A DNA stretch of 64,000 nucleotides from Brevibacillus_F sp035644815 (GCA_035644815.1 DASQNU010000118.1:1-64000), one strand, 5' to 3'. Counted from the first letter of the stretch, positions 50,761 to 60,297 are shown. Notes: generated by a model not told the origin, from the letters alone. Made by a program: numbers and translations.

Positions 50761-50857
50761 GGTCGATAGGAATTGATGAAAAATCCCCATCGATCAAAAG
50801 GTAACAACTGCCCCGTCAAAGGATTAGCGGAGCCAAGTTTTCTTTATAACTCTGGGC

Positions 50858-50898
50858 CCCGCCCGGCAAAGAGCATGCTCACGCTGGGTGGGTTTTTT
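50858..50898 (+). terminator. Attenuator-like terminator before tsf
   Basis: A ten-pair stem CCCGCCCGGC / GCTGGGTGGG (two G-U) encloses a small hairpin GAGC AT GCTC and is followed by six T. It lies between rpsB and tsf, about 57 bases before the tsf start, so RNA polymerase must pass it to transcribe tsf. Confidence 0.65.
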
Positions 50899-50954
50899 AC
50901 AGGAAAAGAAGCTACCTGTTTTTTCTATTCCAACCATATCGAGGAGGAATTACA

Positions 50955-51839
50955 ATGGCAATTAGTGCACAATCCGTTAAGGAACTGCGTGAAAGAACTG
51001 GCGCAGGTATGATGGACTGCAAAAAAGCGTTGGAAGAAACCAACGGCGACATGGAAAAAGCGATTGACCTTCTGCGTGAACGCGGAATCGCGAAAGCTGC
51101 GAAAAAAGCAGGACGTATTGCTGCTGAAGGTTTGACTGCAATTGCAACTGCAGGGAACAAAGCAGCTATCGTAGAAGTAAACTGCGAAACTGACTTCGTA
51201 GCGAAAAACCCTGAGTTCCAAACACTCGTAAAAGACATCGCTGAGCACGTAGTAGGTCAAAACCCTGCAACTGTAGAAGCAGCGCTGGAACAACCATTCA
51301 AAGGCGCTGGCGAAACCCTCGCTCACGTAATCAACGAGAAAATCTCCACAATCGGGGAAAACATCTCCCTGCGTCGCTTCTCCGTTGTTGAAGTATCCGA
51401 TGGCGTAATTGGCGGATACCTCCACATGGGTGGAAAAATCGGCGTGGTAGTTGCTTTGGAAGGCTCCAAAGACGAAGGCCTCGCGAAAGATCTGGGCATG
51501 CACGTAGCAGCTTCCAACCCACGTTTCATTGATCGCAGCGAAGTATCTGCTGATGAGATCGAACGTGAGCGCGAAGTATTGAAAAATCAAGCGCTGTCTG
51601 AAGGCAAACCAGAAGCAATCGTGGAAAAAATGGTGGAAGGCCGCCTCTCCAAATACTTCGAAGAATACTGCCTGGTAGAGCAACCATTTGTAAAAGATCC
51701 AGACAAAAAAGTTTCCGCTCTGTTGAAAGATGCTGGAGCTACTGTGAAAACTTTCGTTCGCTTCCAAGTAGGCGAAGGTATCGAGAAAAAGCAAGAAGAC
51801 TTCGCTGCAGAAGTAATGGCGCAAGTAAATAAGCAATAA
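50955..51839 (+). CDS. tsf: Elongation factor Ts
   Basis: EF-Ts (294 residues) recycles EF-Tu from GDP to GTP. It shows the N-terminal VKELRERTGAGMMDCKKALEE, the core with NCETDFVAKN, and the dimerisation part (LRRFSVVEV). The ribosome site is GAGGAGG. It is followed by a terminator hairpin, after which pyrH continues. Confidence 0.99.
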   Translation: MAISAQSVKELRERTGAGMMDCKKALEETNGDMEKAIDLLRERGIAKAAKKAGRIAAEGLTAIATAGNKAAIVEVNCETDFVAKNPEFQTLVKDIAEHVVGQNPATVEAALEQPFKGAGETLAHVINEKISTIGENISLRRFSVVEVSDGVIGGYLHMGGKIGVVVALEGSKDEGLAKDLGMHVAASNPRFIDRSEVSADEIEREREVLKNQALSEGKPEAIVEKMVEGRLSKYFEEYCLVEQPFVKDPDKKVSALLKDAGATVKTFVRFQVGEGIEKKQEDFAAEVMAQVNKQ

Positions 51840-51846
51840 TTGATAG

Positions 51847-51876
51847 ATAGGGAACACCTGTGTGTTCCCTATTTTT
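51847..51876 (+). terminator. Intrinsic terminator/attenuator between tsf and pyrH
   Basis: A perfect 11-base stem ATAGGGAACAC / GTGTTCCCTAT with a four-base loop and T5. It lies ten bases past the tsf stop. Confidence 0.8.
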
Positions 51877-51907
51877 AAAACAAGAGGATGAATGGAGGCA
51901 CTCGAAA

Positions 51908-52630
51908 ATGCCACTTCCTGCCTATAAACGAGTTGTGTTAAAGTTAAGTGGAGAAGCGCTTGCCGGTGATGTCGGCTATGGGATTGATCCAAAAGTCATT
52001 TTCTCCATCGCAAACCAGATCAAAGAAATCGTTGAACTGGGTGTACAAGTAGCAGTTGTCGTGGGTGGAGGAAATATTTGGCGCGGTCTGTCGGGAAGCT
52101 CAAAAGGTATGGATCGTGCAACAGCTGATTACATGGGAATGTTGGCGACCATCATGAACTCACTCGCCTTGCAGGATGGTCTGGAAAAGGTTGATGTGCC
52201 GACACGCGTTCAAACATCGATTGAAATGAGACAGGTCGCAGAACCATACATACGTAGAAGAGCGATTCGTCATCTGGAAAAGAATCGGGTTGTCATCTTC
52301 GCAGCCGGTACAGGAAACCCTTATTTTTCAACAGATACCACTGCAGCCCTGCGTGCAGCAGAAATTGAAGCCGAAGTGATCCTGATGGCAAAAAACAAGG
52401 TGGATGGCGTCTATACGGCCGATCCATCTATCGATCCGACCGCAAGCAAATATGATGAGCTTACCTTCCTGGAAGTACTGAACAAAGGGTTAGGTGTAAT
52501 GGATTCGACTGCATCCAGTCTGTGTATGGACAATCACATCCCGCTCATTGTATTTAACATAACGCAGGAAGGAAATATTCGCCGTGCTGTGATGGGCGAA
52601 AAAATTGGAACGCTAGTAAAGGGGGATTAA
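51908..52630 (+). CDS. pyrH: Uridylate kinase
   Basis: UMP kinase (240 residues) makes UDP from UMP, as a hexamer of the amino acid kinase family. Family marks are RVVLKLSGEALAGD at the start, VVVGGGNIWRG and FFAAGTGNPYFSTDTTAALRA-like (here IFAAGTGNPYFSTDTTAALR). ATG 51908 has GGAGG ten bases upstream. frr begins one base after its stop, so both are coupled. Confidence 0.98.
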   Translation: MPLPAYKRVVLKLSGEALAGDVGYGIDPKVIFSIANQIKEIVELGVQVAVVVGGGNIWRGLSGSSKGMDRATADYMGMLATIMNSLALQDGLEKVDVPTRVQTSIEMRQVAEPYIRRRAIRHLEKNRVVIFAAGTGNPYFSTDTTAALRAAEIEAEVILMAKNKVDGVYTADPSIDPTASKYDELTFLEVLNKGLGVMDSTASSLCMDNHIPLIVFNITQEGNIRRAVMGEKIGTLVKGD

Positions 52631-52631
52631 C

Positions 52632-53189
52632 ATGCCACAGTCAATATTGAAAGATATGGAAGAACGGATGACGAAAGCCATCGGAACGTTGAAAAAGGAT
52701 TTGGCTACACTCCGTGCGGGGCGTGCCAATCCAGCGATGCTTGATAAAGTAGTGGTTGATTATTATGGAACGCCAACACCAATTAGCCAGTTGGCGAACA
52801 TCAATGCACCTGAACCACGGATGCTGCAGATTCAACCATGGGATAAAGGCGCTCTGAAGGAAATTGATCGCGCTATTCAACAGTCTGATCTGGGATTGAC
52901 ACCTTCCAATGATGGTAATATCATTCGGATTGCCGTGCCGCCGCTTACAGAAGAGCGCCGCAAGGAATTGGTGAAAGTAGCTGGAAAAAGTGGTGAAGAG
53001 GCCAAAGTAGCCATCCGTAATATTCGCCGCGATGCAAACGACGAAATCAAAAAGCTGGAAAAAGCTGCAACGATTTCGGAAGACGAGTCCCGTCGTTATC
53101 AAGAGTCCATTCAAAAGACTACGGATAAATACATCGCAGAAGTAGACAAAATTGTAAAAGACAAAGAGAAGGATATTTTAGAAGTATAA
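52632..53189 (+). CDS. frr: Ribosome recycling factor
   Basis: RRF (185 residues) splits post-termination ribosomes with EF-G. It shows RMTKAIGTLKKDLATLRAGR, the conserved DYYGTPTPISQLA, and IAVPPLTEERRKELVK. Normal length for the family. It lies between pyrH and uppS as in Bacillus. Confidence 0.98.
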   Translation: MPQSILKDMEERMTKAIGTLKKDLATLRAGRANPAMLDKVVVDYYGTPTPISQLANINAPEPRMLQIQPWDKGALKEIDRAIQQSDLGLTPSNDGNIIRIAVPPLTEERRKELVKVAGKSGEEAKVAIRNIRRDANDEIKKLEKAATISEDESRRYQESIQKTTDKYIAEVDKIVKDKEKDILEV

Positions 53190-53213
53190 GCCTTGGCATT
53201 CGGCATGATTGTA

Positions 53214-53234
53214 TCCCCCTCAGTTTGAGGGGGA
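53214..53234 (+). promoter_or_regulatory. Strong hairpin before uppS overlapping a ribosome site
   Basis: TCCCCCTCA / TGAGGGGGA with a three-base loop is a nine-pair hairpin. It has no T-run, so it is not a normal terminator. Its right arm GAGGGGGA is a ribosome site for the ATG at 53238, so the hairpin would hide it. It may control uppS translation or stability of the RNA. Confidence 0.5.
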
Positions 53235-53270
53235 ATTATGTCTATATCTCGCTTTCTGGGGGAAAGCTTT

Positions 53271-54035
53271 ATGTTAGAGCGAATCGCGCATTTTTTTACG
53301 CGCACGAAAAAGCAAACAACAGCCATCGATACCAGTCTCAATGTGCCAGTGCATGTTGCAGTGATTATGGATGGAAACGGAAGATGGGCGAAAGCAAGAA
53401 GCTTGCCTAGAATAGCTGGTCACAGCGCAGGTATGAAAACAGTAAAAGAAGTAGTAAAGGCTGCTGACGCCATAGGCGTGAAATATTTGACCATGTATGC
53501 TTTCTCCACGGAGAACTGGAAGCGACCGCGGGAAGAAGTAGAATTTCTCATGAAACTTCCCCAAGAGTTTTTGTCGACTGAATTGGATGAATTGGTCGAA
53601 CGGAATGTATGTGTGAAAATCCTGGGCAGTCAAGAAGAACTGCCTTCTCATACACGTCAAGCATTGGAAATTGCAGTAGAAAAAACAAAAGAAAATGATG
53701 GCTTGCAGCTTCATTTTGCCCTCAATTACGGAGGGCGCAAAGAGATTTGTGATGCGATGCAGGAAATCGCGCGTCAGATTGAAGCGGGTGTTCTTTCTTC
53801 TGATCAGATCGATGAAAAGACTGTTGAAGAGCATCTCTACTCAAGATCAATTCCAGATCCAGACTTGCTGATTCGGACTAGCGGAGAAATTCGTCTGAGC
53901 AATTTTATGTTGTGGCAATTAGCCTATACGGAATTATGGTTTACGGACGTATTGTGGCCAGATTTCACCAAAGATCATTTCAATGAGGCAATCGCCGAAT
54001 ACCAACGCCGTGCTCGCCGTTATGGTGCGGTATGA
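53271..54035 (+). CDS. uppS: Undecaprenyl diphosphate synthase (isoprenyl transferase)
   Basis: UppS (254 residues) makes undecaprenyl diphosphate, the lipid carrier for cell-wall synthesis. Catalytic Asp34 lies in VIMDGNGRWAK; the later STENWKRP, LQLHFALNYGGRKEI and RTSGEIRLSNF are typical. I chose ATG 53271 with GGGGA in front; the in-frame ATG 53238, 11 codons earlier, is possible but its ribosome site is in a strong hairpin. It leads the block uppS-cdsA-dxr-rseP. Confidence 0.96.
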   Translation: MLERIAHFFTRTKKQTTAIDTSLNVPVHVAVIMDGNGRWAKARSLPRIAGHSAGMKTVKEVVKAADAIGVKYLTMYAFSTENWKRPREEVEFLMKLPQEFLSTELDELVERNVCVKILGSQEELPSHTRQALEIAVEKTKENDGLQLHFALNYGGRKEICDAMQEIARQIEAGVLSSDQIDEKTVEEHLYSRSIPDPDLLIRTSGEIRLSNFMLWQLAYTELWFTDVLWPDFTKDHFNEAIAEYQRRARRYGAV

Positions 54036-54054
54036 CCCGAAGAGGTGGAAATAG

Positions 54055-54846
54055 TTGAAGCAACGGATCGTATCAGGGATTGTAGGTGGCATCGTTTTTC
54101 TCACAATGGTGTACGTGGGAGATGTCTGGTATTCATGGTTTGTATTCATTCTAGCGATCATCGGACTTTTTGAATTTTTATCGATGACGGGGATAAGGCC
54201 TGTGTCACTTCCGGGGTTACTCAGCTACGGACTGCTGGTGGGCATCATGTGGCCGCAACTCTACATCGCCAGGGGGCTCGAAATATCGCTGTCTCCGATT
54301 CTGATGTCCGTCATGATCCTTTTGTTGTTTTATTCGGTTTACCGGAAAAACAAGTTTCATATTGAACATGTCGCCCTTGCGATATTGGGGGCGTTATACA
54401 TAGGGTTCGGATTTATGTATATGCTTGTTGCACGCAATGTACCGGAAAATGGCCTCATCTTGACTATTTTGGTCTTTCTCGGCATCTGGTCAACGGATTC
54501 AGGCGCTTATTTTGTTGGAAAAGCCATCGGAAAGCGGAAGCTATGGCCAGAGATTAGTCCTAACAAAACAGTAGAAGGGGCATTAGGGGGACTTGTGCTC
54601 GCGCTGCTGGTTGTAGGGACTGTAAATCTTCTGTTTGAAGCAGTCAGCCTCACACATGCTCTGGCAATAGCCCTGGTTGCAGGAATCCTAGGACAGATGG
54701 GAGACTTGATTGAATCCGCCATAAAGCGCCATTATGGAGTGAAGGATTCGGGAAACATCATGCCAGGTCACGGCGGTGTGCTCGATCGATGCGATAGTTG
54801 GCTGATTGTTTTTCCGATCCTGCATCTGCTGCAACTGATCGGCTAG
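54055..54846 (+). CDS. cdsA: Phosphatidate cytidylyltransferase
   Basis: CdsA (263 residues, about seven membrane helices) makes CDP-diacylglycerol from phosphatidate and CTP. The C-terminal signature is clear: STDSGAYFVGKAIGKRKLWP, ISPNKTVEGALGG, then IMPGHGGVLDRCDS. TTG 54055 is used, six bases behind GAGGTGG. It is 19 bases after uppS. Confidence 0.96.
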   Translation: MKQRIVSGIVGGIVFLTMVYVGDVWYSWFVFILAIIGLFEFLSMTGIRPVSLPGLLSYGLLVGIMWPQLYIARGLEISLSPILMSVMILLLFYSVYRKNKFHIEHVALAILGALYIGFGFMYMLVARNVPENGLILTILVFLGIWSTDSGAYFVGKAIGKRKLWPEISPNKTVEGALGGLVLALLVVGTVNLLFEAVSLTHALAIALVAGILGQMGDLIESAIKRHYGVKDSGNIMPGHGGVLDRCDSWLIVFPILHLLQLIG

Positions 54847-54873
54847 CGTTAGGAAGAGGGAGAGGGACACCAA

Positions 54874-56022
54874 ATGAGGAAAATCAGTTTGCTCGGTTCG
54901 ACTGGCTCCATAGGCAAAAGTACATTGGAGGTTGTGACACAACACCCGGAGAAGTTTCAGGTGGTTGCGATGGCAGCGGGAGCAAATATAGAATTGCTGG
55001 CGGAGCAGATTCACATCTTCAAACCAAAAGTAGTTTCGGTAGGAAATGAACGTTCGATTCCAAGCCTACGAGAAATGTTAGGAGATTGCGATACGGAAAT
55101 TATATGGGGAGAGGAAGGCCTACTGCAGGTTGCCGCTTATCCCGAGGCCGATTTTGTCATGACCGCAATTGTGGGAAGTGTGGGAGTAGCCCCGACATTA
55201 GCGGCTATCGAAGCGGGGAAAACGATTGGTCTTGCCAATAAGGAAACGCTGGTGAGTGCGGGCCATCTAGTCATGAAGGCAGCGAAGGAAAAAGGAGTAG
55301 CGATTATCCCCGTTGATAGCGAACACTCTGCTATTTTCCAATGCTTACAGGGAGAACGACGGGACGATGTTTCCAAAATCATCATTACTGCCTCTGGGGG
55401 ATCCTTTCGTCAACGAACGCGCGCTGAGCTGCAAAATGTGACCGTCGCTGATGCGCTACAGCATCCCAACTGGAACATGGGAGCGAAAATTACGATTGAT
55501 TCCGCTACTATGATGAACAAGGGATTTGAAGTCATCGAGGCACATTGGCTGTTTGGATTGCCGTATGAACAAATCGAATGTGTACTCCATTATGAAAGTA
55601 TCATACATTCTATGGTAGAATATAAAGACAGGGCTGTCATGGCTCAGCTGGGTACACCTGACATGAAAGTGCCGATCCAATATGCGCTTAGCTATCCGGG
55701 GCGGATGTCGCTTATGACCGAACCTCTTGATTTGCTTAAGATCGGGACGCTGCATTTCGCGCCGATGGATGAGCAGCGTTATCCGTTGTTGCGGTTGGCC
55801 TATGAATGTGGCAAGCAAGGCGGTACCTTGCCTACGGTTTTGAATGCTGCCAATGAGGTTGCTGTGTCACGTTTTTTGCGGGGGGAGATTCGCTTCCTGA
55901 CGATCGAGGAAATCGTGGAACGTGTTTGCGAGCAGCATGACAACACATCAAACCCGTCCCTTGAATGGATACAGGCAGCCGATGCATGGGCCCGCGAAAA
56001 AGCAACTGCATGGTCAGAGTAA
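54874..56022 (+). CDS. dxr: 1-deoxy-D-xylulose 5-phosphate reductoisomerase
   Basis: Dxr (382 residues) is the second enzyme of the MEP isoprenoid route. The NADPH site GSTGSIG is at residues 8-14; the metal-binding PVDSEHSAIFQCLQ and the substrate loop with ASGGSFR and HPNWNMGAKITIDSATMMNK (given in part) are present. It is the target of fosmidomycin. It lies between cdsA and rseP as in Bacillus. Confidence 0.98.
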   Translation: MRKISLLGSTGSIGKSTLEVVTQHPEKFQVVAMAAGANIELLAEQIHIFKPKVVSVGNERSIPSLREMLGDCDTEIIWGEEGLLQVAAYPEADFVMTAIVGSVGVAPTLAAIEAGKTIGLANKETLVSAGHLVMKAAKEKGVAIIPVDSEHSAIFQCLQGERRDDVSKIIITASGGSFRQRTRAELQNVTVADALQHPNWNMGAKITIDSATMMNKGFEVIEAHWLFGLPYEQIECVLHYESIIHSMVEYKDRAVMAQLGTPDMKVPIQYALSYPGRMSLMTEPLDLLKIGTLHFAPMDEQRYPLLRLAYECGKQGGTLPTVLNAANEVAVSRFLRGEIRFLTIEEIVERVCEQHDNTSNPSLEWIQAADAWAREKATAWSE

Positions 56023-56064
56023 TACCTGTAACAACTAGTCTGGTATGAAAGGTGGCTAAAATCC

Positions 56065-57330
56065 TTGCCTTTTGCTCTGGATTCGCTCGAATCAATCCTT
56101 GCGATAATTGTTGTATTTGGTTTGTTGGTTTTCGTGCACGAACTGGGACACTTCCTACTCGCCAAACGAGCAGGCATTTTATGTCGCGAGTTTGCGTTGG
56201 GGATGGGGCCGAAAATCTTTAGTGTAAAGCGTGGAGAGACAGATTACACCTTGCGTTTGCTGCCGATTGGCGGTATGGTCCGGATGGCGGGAGAGGATCC
56301 TGAGCTCGATGTGCTGAAACCGCACATGGAGGTATCTGTGACCCTGAATGCAAGCAACAAAGTAACAAAGATCTTATTGGATCAACCAAAAGACGTGTCT
56401 GTCCAAACGATAACAGGGACGATCATTCGTTACGATTTGGAACATCAGTTAAGTCTTGCGCTTGACGTGGCAGGAGAACAACGCACCTTTGCCGTTCATC
56501 CGCAAGCCGTGCTAGTCAAAGATGAGCAAGAGGTACAAATTGCACCGGCAAACCGTCAGTTCAAGGGAAAAACGATATCACAGCGATTCTGGACGATTTT
56601 TGCTGGACCTGCTGCGAACTTTCTGTTAGCCTTTGTCTTGTTTGCAGCAAGCGGTATTTTTTACGGTGCGCCTAGCAATGAAGCGAAGCTGGGTGCTGTA
56701 CAAGCGGGGGGTCCTGCTGCACAAGCCGGATTGCAAGAAGGGGATCGTGTTCTCTCGATTGACGGGAAATCGATTCAAACGTGGCGGGATCTGGTTGCCA
56801 TCGTGAGTGCTTCTCCTGACAAAACGCTACACTTTGTCATTGAGCGAGGCGGAGGGCAAAAAAGCGTTCCCGTAAAAGTGGCGGTAGGCGATCAAAACGT
56901 AGGGAAAATCATGGTGTATAACCCGGTAACCTATGCGCCGTGGGAAGCAATCAAATACGGAGCTACCTCTACCTACCAGTTTACGGTCATGATGATTCAA
57001 GGATTGGTTCAACTCTTTACGGGCAGCGTTGGCCTTGATCAGCTAAGCGGACCTGCAGGCATTTTTGTCATGACAGGTCAGGTTGCACAGCAAGGCATGT
57101 CCAAGCTGATGATGTGGGCTTCTGTGTTGAGTATTAACCTAGGATTGTTTAATCTGTTGCCGCTGCCTGCTTTGGATGGCGGAAGACTGGCTTTCCTGTT
57201 TGTCGAAGCATTGCGCGGACGACCAATCGATCCGCATAAGGAAGGGATGGTTCACTTCCTCGGATTCGCGTTTCTAATGCTTTTGATCCTTGTTGTCACC
57301 TGGAACGATTTACAGCGATTCTTCTTTTAG
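56065..57330 (+). CDS. rseP: Site-2 zinc metalloprotease RseP (RasP)
   Basis: RseP (421 residues) is an intramembrane protease that cuts membrane-bound anti-sigma factors and signal peptides. HELGH (residues 25-29) is the zinc site, and the third ligand is in LLPLPALDGG near the end. A PDZ domain lies at about residues 200-275. TTG 56065 is used, behind AAGGTGG; translation from an earlier in-frame start is not possible because of the close dxr stop. Confidence 0.96.
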   Translation: MPFALDSLESILAIIVVFGLLVFVHELGHFLLAKRAGILCREFALGMGPKIFSVKRGETDYTLRLLPIGGMVRMAGEDPELDVLKPHMEVSVTLNASNKVTKILLDQPKDVSVQTITGTIIRYDLEHQLSLALDVAGEQRTFAVHPQAVLVKDEQEVQIAPANRQFKGKTISQRFWTIFAGPAANFLLAFVLFAASGIFYGAPSNEAKLGAVQAGGPAAQAGLQEGDRVLSIDGKSIQTWRDLVAIVSASPDKTLHFVIERGGGQKSVPVKVAVGDQNVGKIMVYNPVTYAPWEAIKYGATSTYQFTVMMIQGLVQLFTGSVGLDQLSGPAGIFVMTGQVAQQGMSKLMMWASVLSINLGLFNLLPLPALDGGRLAFLFVEALRGRPIDPHKEGMVHFLGFAFLMLLILVVTWNDLQRFFF

Positions 57331-57385
57331 AGGTAACTTCTTAGTCAGAGTGCTTGTGAAAATATAAAGGATGGTGCACATACAG

Positions 57386-58444
57386 ATGTTTAAACGTGAG
57401 GAGACGAAACCGGTTTTTGTAGGAGGCGTACAAATCGGCGGACAAAAGAGCGTGGTTATCCAATCGATGACAACGACGGATACGCGCGATGTGGAGGGCA
57501 CCCTTGCACAGATTCAAAGCCTGGCTGACGCCGGATGCCAAATTGTTCGCCTGGCTGTGATCAATCAGGACGCTGCTCGTGCGATTAAACAAATCAAGGA
57601 ACGATCCCCACTGCCGCTGGTCGCAGATATTCATTTTGATTACAAGCTGGCATTGACGGCTTTGGAGAGTGGCATTGATAAGATTCGCATCAATCCCGGA
57701 AACATTGGTTCCAAAGAAAAAACGAAGGCCGTTGTGGAAGCGTGCAAGGAACGAGGAGTACCGATCCGCATCGGTGTGAATTCCGGTTCCGTAGAAAAAC
57801 GCTTGTTAGATAAATATGGCTATCCGAGTCCGGAAGCTATCGTGGAAAGCGCGCTTGATCACGTGCAAATTTTAGAGGATCTTGATTTTACGGATATCGT
57901 GGTTTCCTTGAAATCATCTGATGTTCCATCAATGATTCAAACCTATACCCTGATGGCCCAAAAGCGAAATTATCCGTTGCATGTCGGGGTTACTGAAGCG
58001 GGTACAGCGTTTTCTGGCGGTATTAAGTCAGCGGTAGGGATTGGAACGGTCCTCTCTATGGGGATTGGCGATACCATCCGCGTATCGTTGACAGCGGATC
58101 CAGTAGAAGAGATCAAGGTTGGGAAGCAAATTTTGCGCAGCCTTGATATCGTGAATAACGATCCTGTTGTGATTGCGTGCCCATCGTGTGGCCGTTGTGC
58201 TATCGATTTGATCGGGTTGGCAACCAAGGTGGAGGACGCAGTAGCAACCTTGAAAACACCGTTGAAAATTGCAGTAATGGGTTGTGCCGTGAATGGACCG
58301 GGCGAGGCGAGAGAAGCCGATGTCGGAGTTGCCGGCGGTAATGGAGAAGGCTTGATTTTCCGTAATGGGGAGATCGTTCGCAAGGTGAAAGAAGATGAGT
58401 TATTCGAGGAACTCATGAAAGAAATTCAGACGATGGTGAAATAA
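57386..58444 (+). CDS. ispG: 4-hydroxy-3-methylbut-2-enyl diphosphate synthase IspG
   Basis: IspG (GcpE, 352 residues) makes HMBPP in the MEP route with a [4Fe-4S] cluster held by Cys265, Cys268 and Cys300 and a conserved Glu shortly after. The N-terminal TIM barrel shows VQIGGQKSVVIQSMTTTDTR and RINPGNIG. ATG 57386 follows AAAGGATGG. In B. subtilis ispG is elsewhere on the chromosome; here it sits between rseP and proS next to dxr, so two MEP genes are close. Confidence 0.97.
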   Translation: MFKREETKPVFVGGVQIGGQKSVVIQSMTTTDTRDVEGTLAQIQSLADAGCQIVRLAVINQDAARAIKQIKERSPLPLVADIHFDYKLALTALESGIDKIRINPGNIGSKEKTKAVVEACKERGVPIRIGVNSGSVEKRLLDKYGYPSPEAIVESALDHVQILEDLDFTDIVVSLKSSDVPSMIQTYTLMAQKRNYPLHVGVTEAGTAFSGGIKSAVGIGTVLSMGIGDTIRVSLTADPVEEIKVGKQILRSLDIVNNDPVVIACPSCGRCAIDLIGLATKVEDAVATLKTPLKIAVMGCAVNGPGEAREADVGVAGGNGEGLIFRNGEIVRKVKEDELFEELMKEIQTMVK

Positions 58445-58488
58445 TGGTTACCATCATGTGGTTATAGTCGCTTGGGGGGAACAGTCCT

Positions 58489-60207
58489 GTGCTTAAACAA
58501 AGTCAAATCCTTATTCCTACTTTAAGAGAAGTGCCTTCAGATGCTGAGATTGCAAGCCATAAGCTGCTTTTGCGTGCAGGCTTGGCGCGGCAGGTGGCTT
58601 CTGGGGTATACACTTACATGCCTCTGGCGCTTCGTGTATTGCAAAAAATTCAAGCCATTATTCGTGAAGAGATGAATCGTGCAGGGGCACAGGAACTGAT
58701 GATGCCAGCCTTGCAGCCTGCTGAAATCTGGCAGCAATCGGGCAGATGGGATGCGTATGGTCCTGAATTGATGCGTATGAACGATCGTCATAACCGTCCT
58801 TTTGCTTTGGGACCTACTCATGAAGAAGTCATCACCAGCTTGGTTCGGGATGAAGTGAATTCCTATAAAAAACTCCCGCTGAATCTTTATCAAATTCAAA
58901 CCAAGTTTCGTGATGAAGTCCGTCCGCGCTTTGGCTTGATCCGTTGCCGTGAGTTTATCATGAAGGATGCCTATTCCTTCGATACGACTCAAGAAGGCTT
59001 GGATAAGAGCTTTCAAGCGATGTTTGATGCGTATACCCGGATTTTTAACCGCGTTGGACTGAACTTCCGAGCTGTTGAAGCAGATGCGGGTTCAATTGGT
59101 GGTACCGGTACCTATGAGTTTATGGCGTTGTGCGAGATCGGTGAGGATACAATCGCTTATTCGACCGAGGGCGATTATGCTGCCAATCTGGAAAAAGCAG
59201 AAGTCGTTTACAAACCATCAGGTGTAAAACCGGAGAATGTACCAGCGGCTGAGAAAATTCATACTCCTGCGGTCAGAACGATTGAACAATTGACCAGCCA
59301 CTTGGGAATAGCGGCGAATCAAATCATTAAGAGCCTTGTCTATCGCGTAGACGGCAAGCTGGTTCTCGTATTGATTCGCGGCGATCACGAACTGAATGAT
59401 GTCAAATTGAAAAATTACTACGATGCCGTCAATGTGGATCTGGCTTCCGAAGAAGAGATTCGCAGCTTGACGGGAGCGCCTGCAGGCTTTGTGGGGCCAA
59501 TCGGCATCAATAAGGAAATTGACATTTTGGCTGACAACTTTGTGCAGGATGTATACGACGGAGTGGTAGGGGCAAACGAAGTCGATTATCATCTGCAGCA
59601 TGTACAGCCAGGACGAGACTTCCAAGTGACAGCATACCTTGATTTGCGCAATATCATGGAAGGTGACGATAACCCGCGCGGCACAGGAAAAATTGCCTTT
59701 GCACGCGGCGTCGAAGTCGGACATGTATTCAAGCTTGGAACGAAATACTCCAAGGCGTTGGGCGCTAATTTCCTGGATGAGAACGGTCGTAGCCAAACGA
59801 TGATTATGGGTTGCTACGGCATTGGCGTATCGCGTACACTGGCTGCCGTAATCGAGCAAAATAATGATGAAAACGGAATTATTTGGCCGGTTTCTGTTGC
59901 GCCGTATCACGTACATGTCATTCCGGTAAATGTAAAAGTAGATGAGCAGCGCAACGTTAGTGAACAAATCACGGATTCCCTTACACAAGCAGGTCTGGAG
60001 GTTCTCTATGATGACCGTCCTGAACGTGCCGGGGTAAAATTCAAAGATGCTGATTTAATCGGACTCCCACTGCGCATTACCGTTTCTGACAAAGCGCAAG
60101 AAGGCATGGTTGAGGTTCGTGTAAGACGGACGGGTGAAACCCATGAAGTGGCGATTGACAATATAACCAAGTTTGTACAGGATTTGCTGACTCGTGTAGA
60201 TGGATAA
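58489..60207 (+). CDS. proS: Prolyl-tRNA synthetase (bacterial type)
   Basis: ProRS (572 residues) charges tRNA-Pro. Class II motifs: motif 2 near TKFRDEVRPRFGLIRCREF and motif 3 near MGCYGIGVSRTLAA. An insertion (editing) domain of about 180 residues lies between motifs 2 and 3 (about residues 225-400), removing Ala-tRNA-Pro. GTG 58489 is used with GGGGGGA in front. A terminator follows at 60265. Confidence 0.98.
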   Translation: MLKQSQILIPTLREVPSDAEIASHKLLLRAGLARQVASGVYTYMPLALRVLQKIQAIIREEMNRAGAQELMMPALQPAEIWQQSGRWDAYGPELMRMNDRHNRPFALGPTHEEVITSLVRDEVNSYKKLPLNLYQIQTKFRDEVRPRFGLIRCREFIMKDAYSFDTTQEGLDKSFQAMFDAYTRIFNRVGLNFRAVEADAGSIGGTGTYEFMALCEIGEDTIAYSTEGDYAANLEKAEVVYKPSGVKPENVPAAEKIHTPAVRTIEQLTSHLGIAANQIIKSLVYRVDGKLVLVLIRGDHELNDVKLKNYYDAVNVDLASEEEIRSLTGAPAGFVGPIGINKEIDILADNFVQDVYDGVVGANEVDYHLQHVQPGRDFQVTAYLDLRNIMEGDDNPRGTGKIAFARGVEVGHVFKLGTKYSKALGANFLDENGRSQTMIMGCYGIGVSRTLAAVIEQNNDENGIIWPVSVAPYHVHVIPVNVKVDEQRNVSEQITDSLTQAGLEVLYDDRPERAGVKFKDADLIGLPLRITVSDKAQEGMVEVRVRRTGETHEVAIDNITKFVQDLLTRVDG

Positions 60208-60264
60208 GCTGCAACTCTTGCGATATGTCTAGCAGGAATTCACGCAAAACTTGTCGAAATTACT

Positions 60265-60297
60265 GGAGGTACTCGAAATGGGTACCTCTTTTATTTT
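60265..60297 (+). terminator. Intrinsic terminator after proS
   Basis: GAGGTAC / GTACCTC with a nine-base loop and TTTTATTTT. It lies between proS and polC. Confidence 0.65.

Noticed and set aside
50925..51992. 355-codon minus-strand frame opposite tsf
   Set aside because: Shadow; it crosses the tsf-pyrH terminator and two promoter-free gaps.
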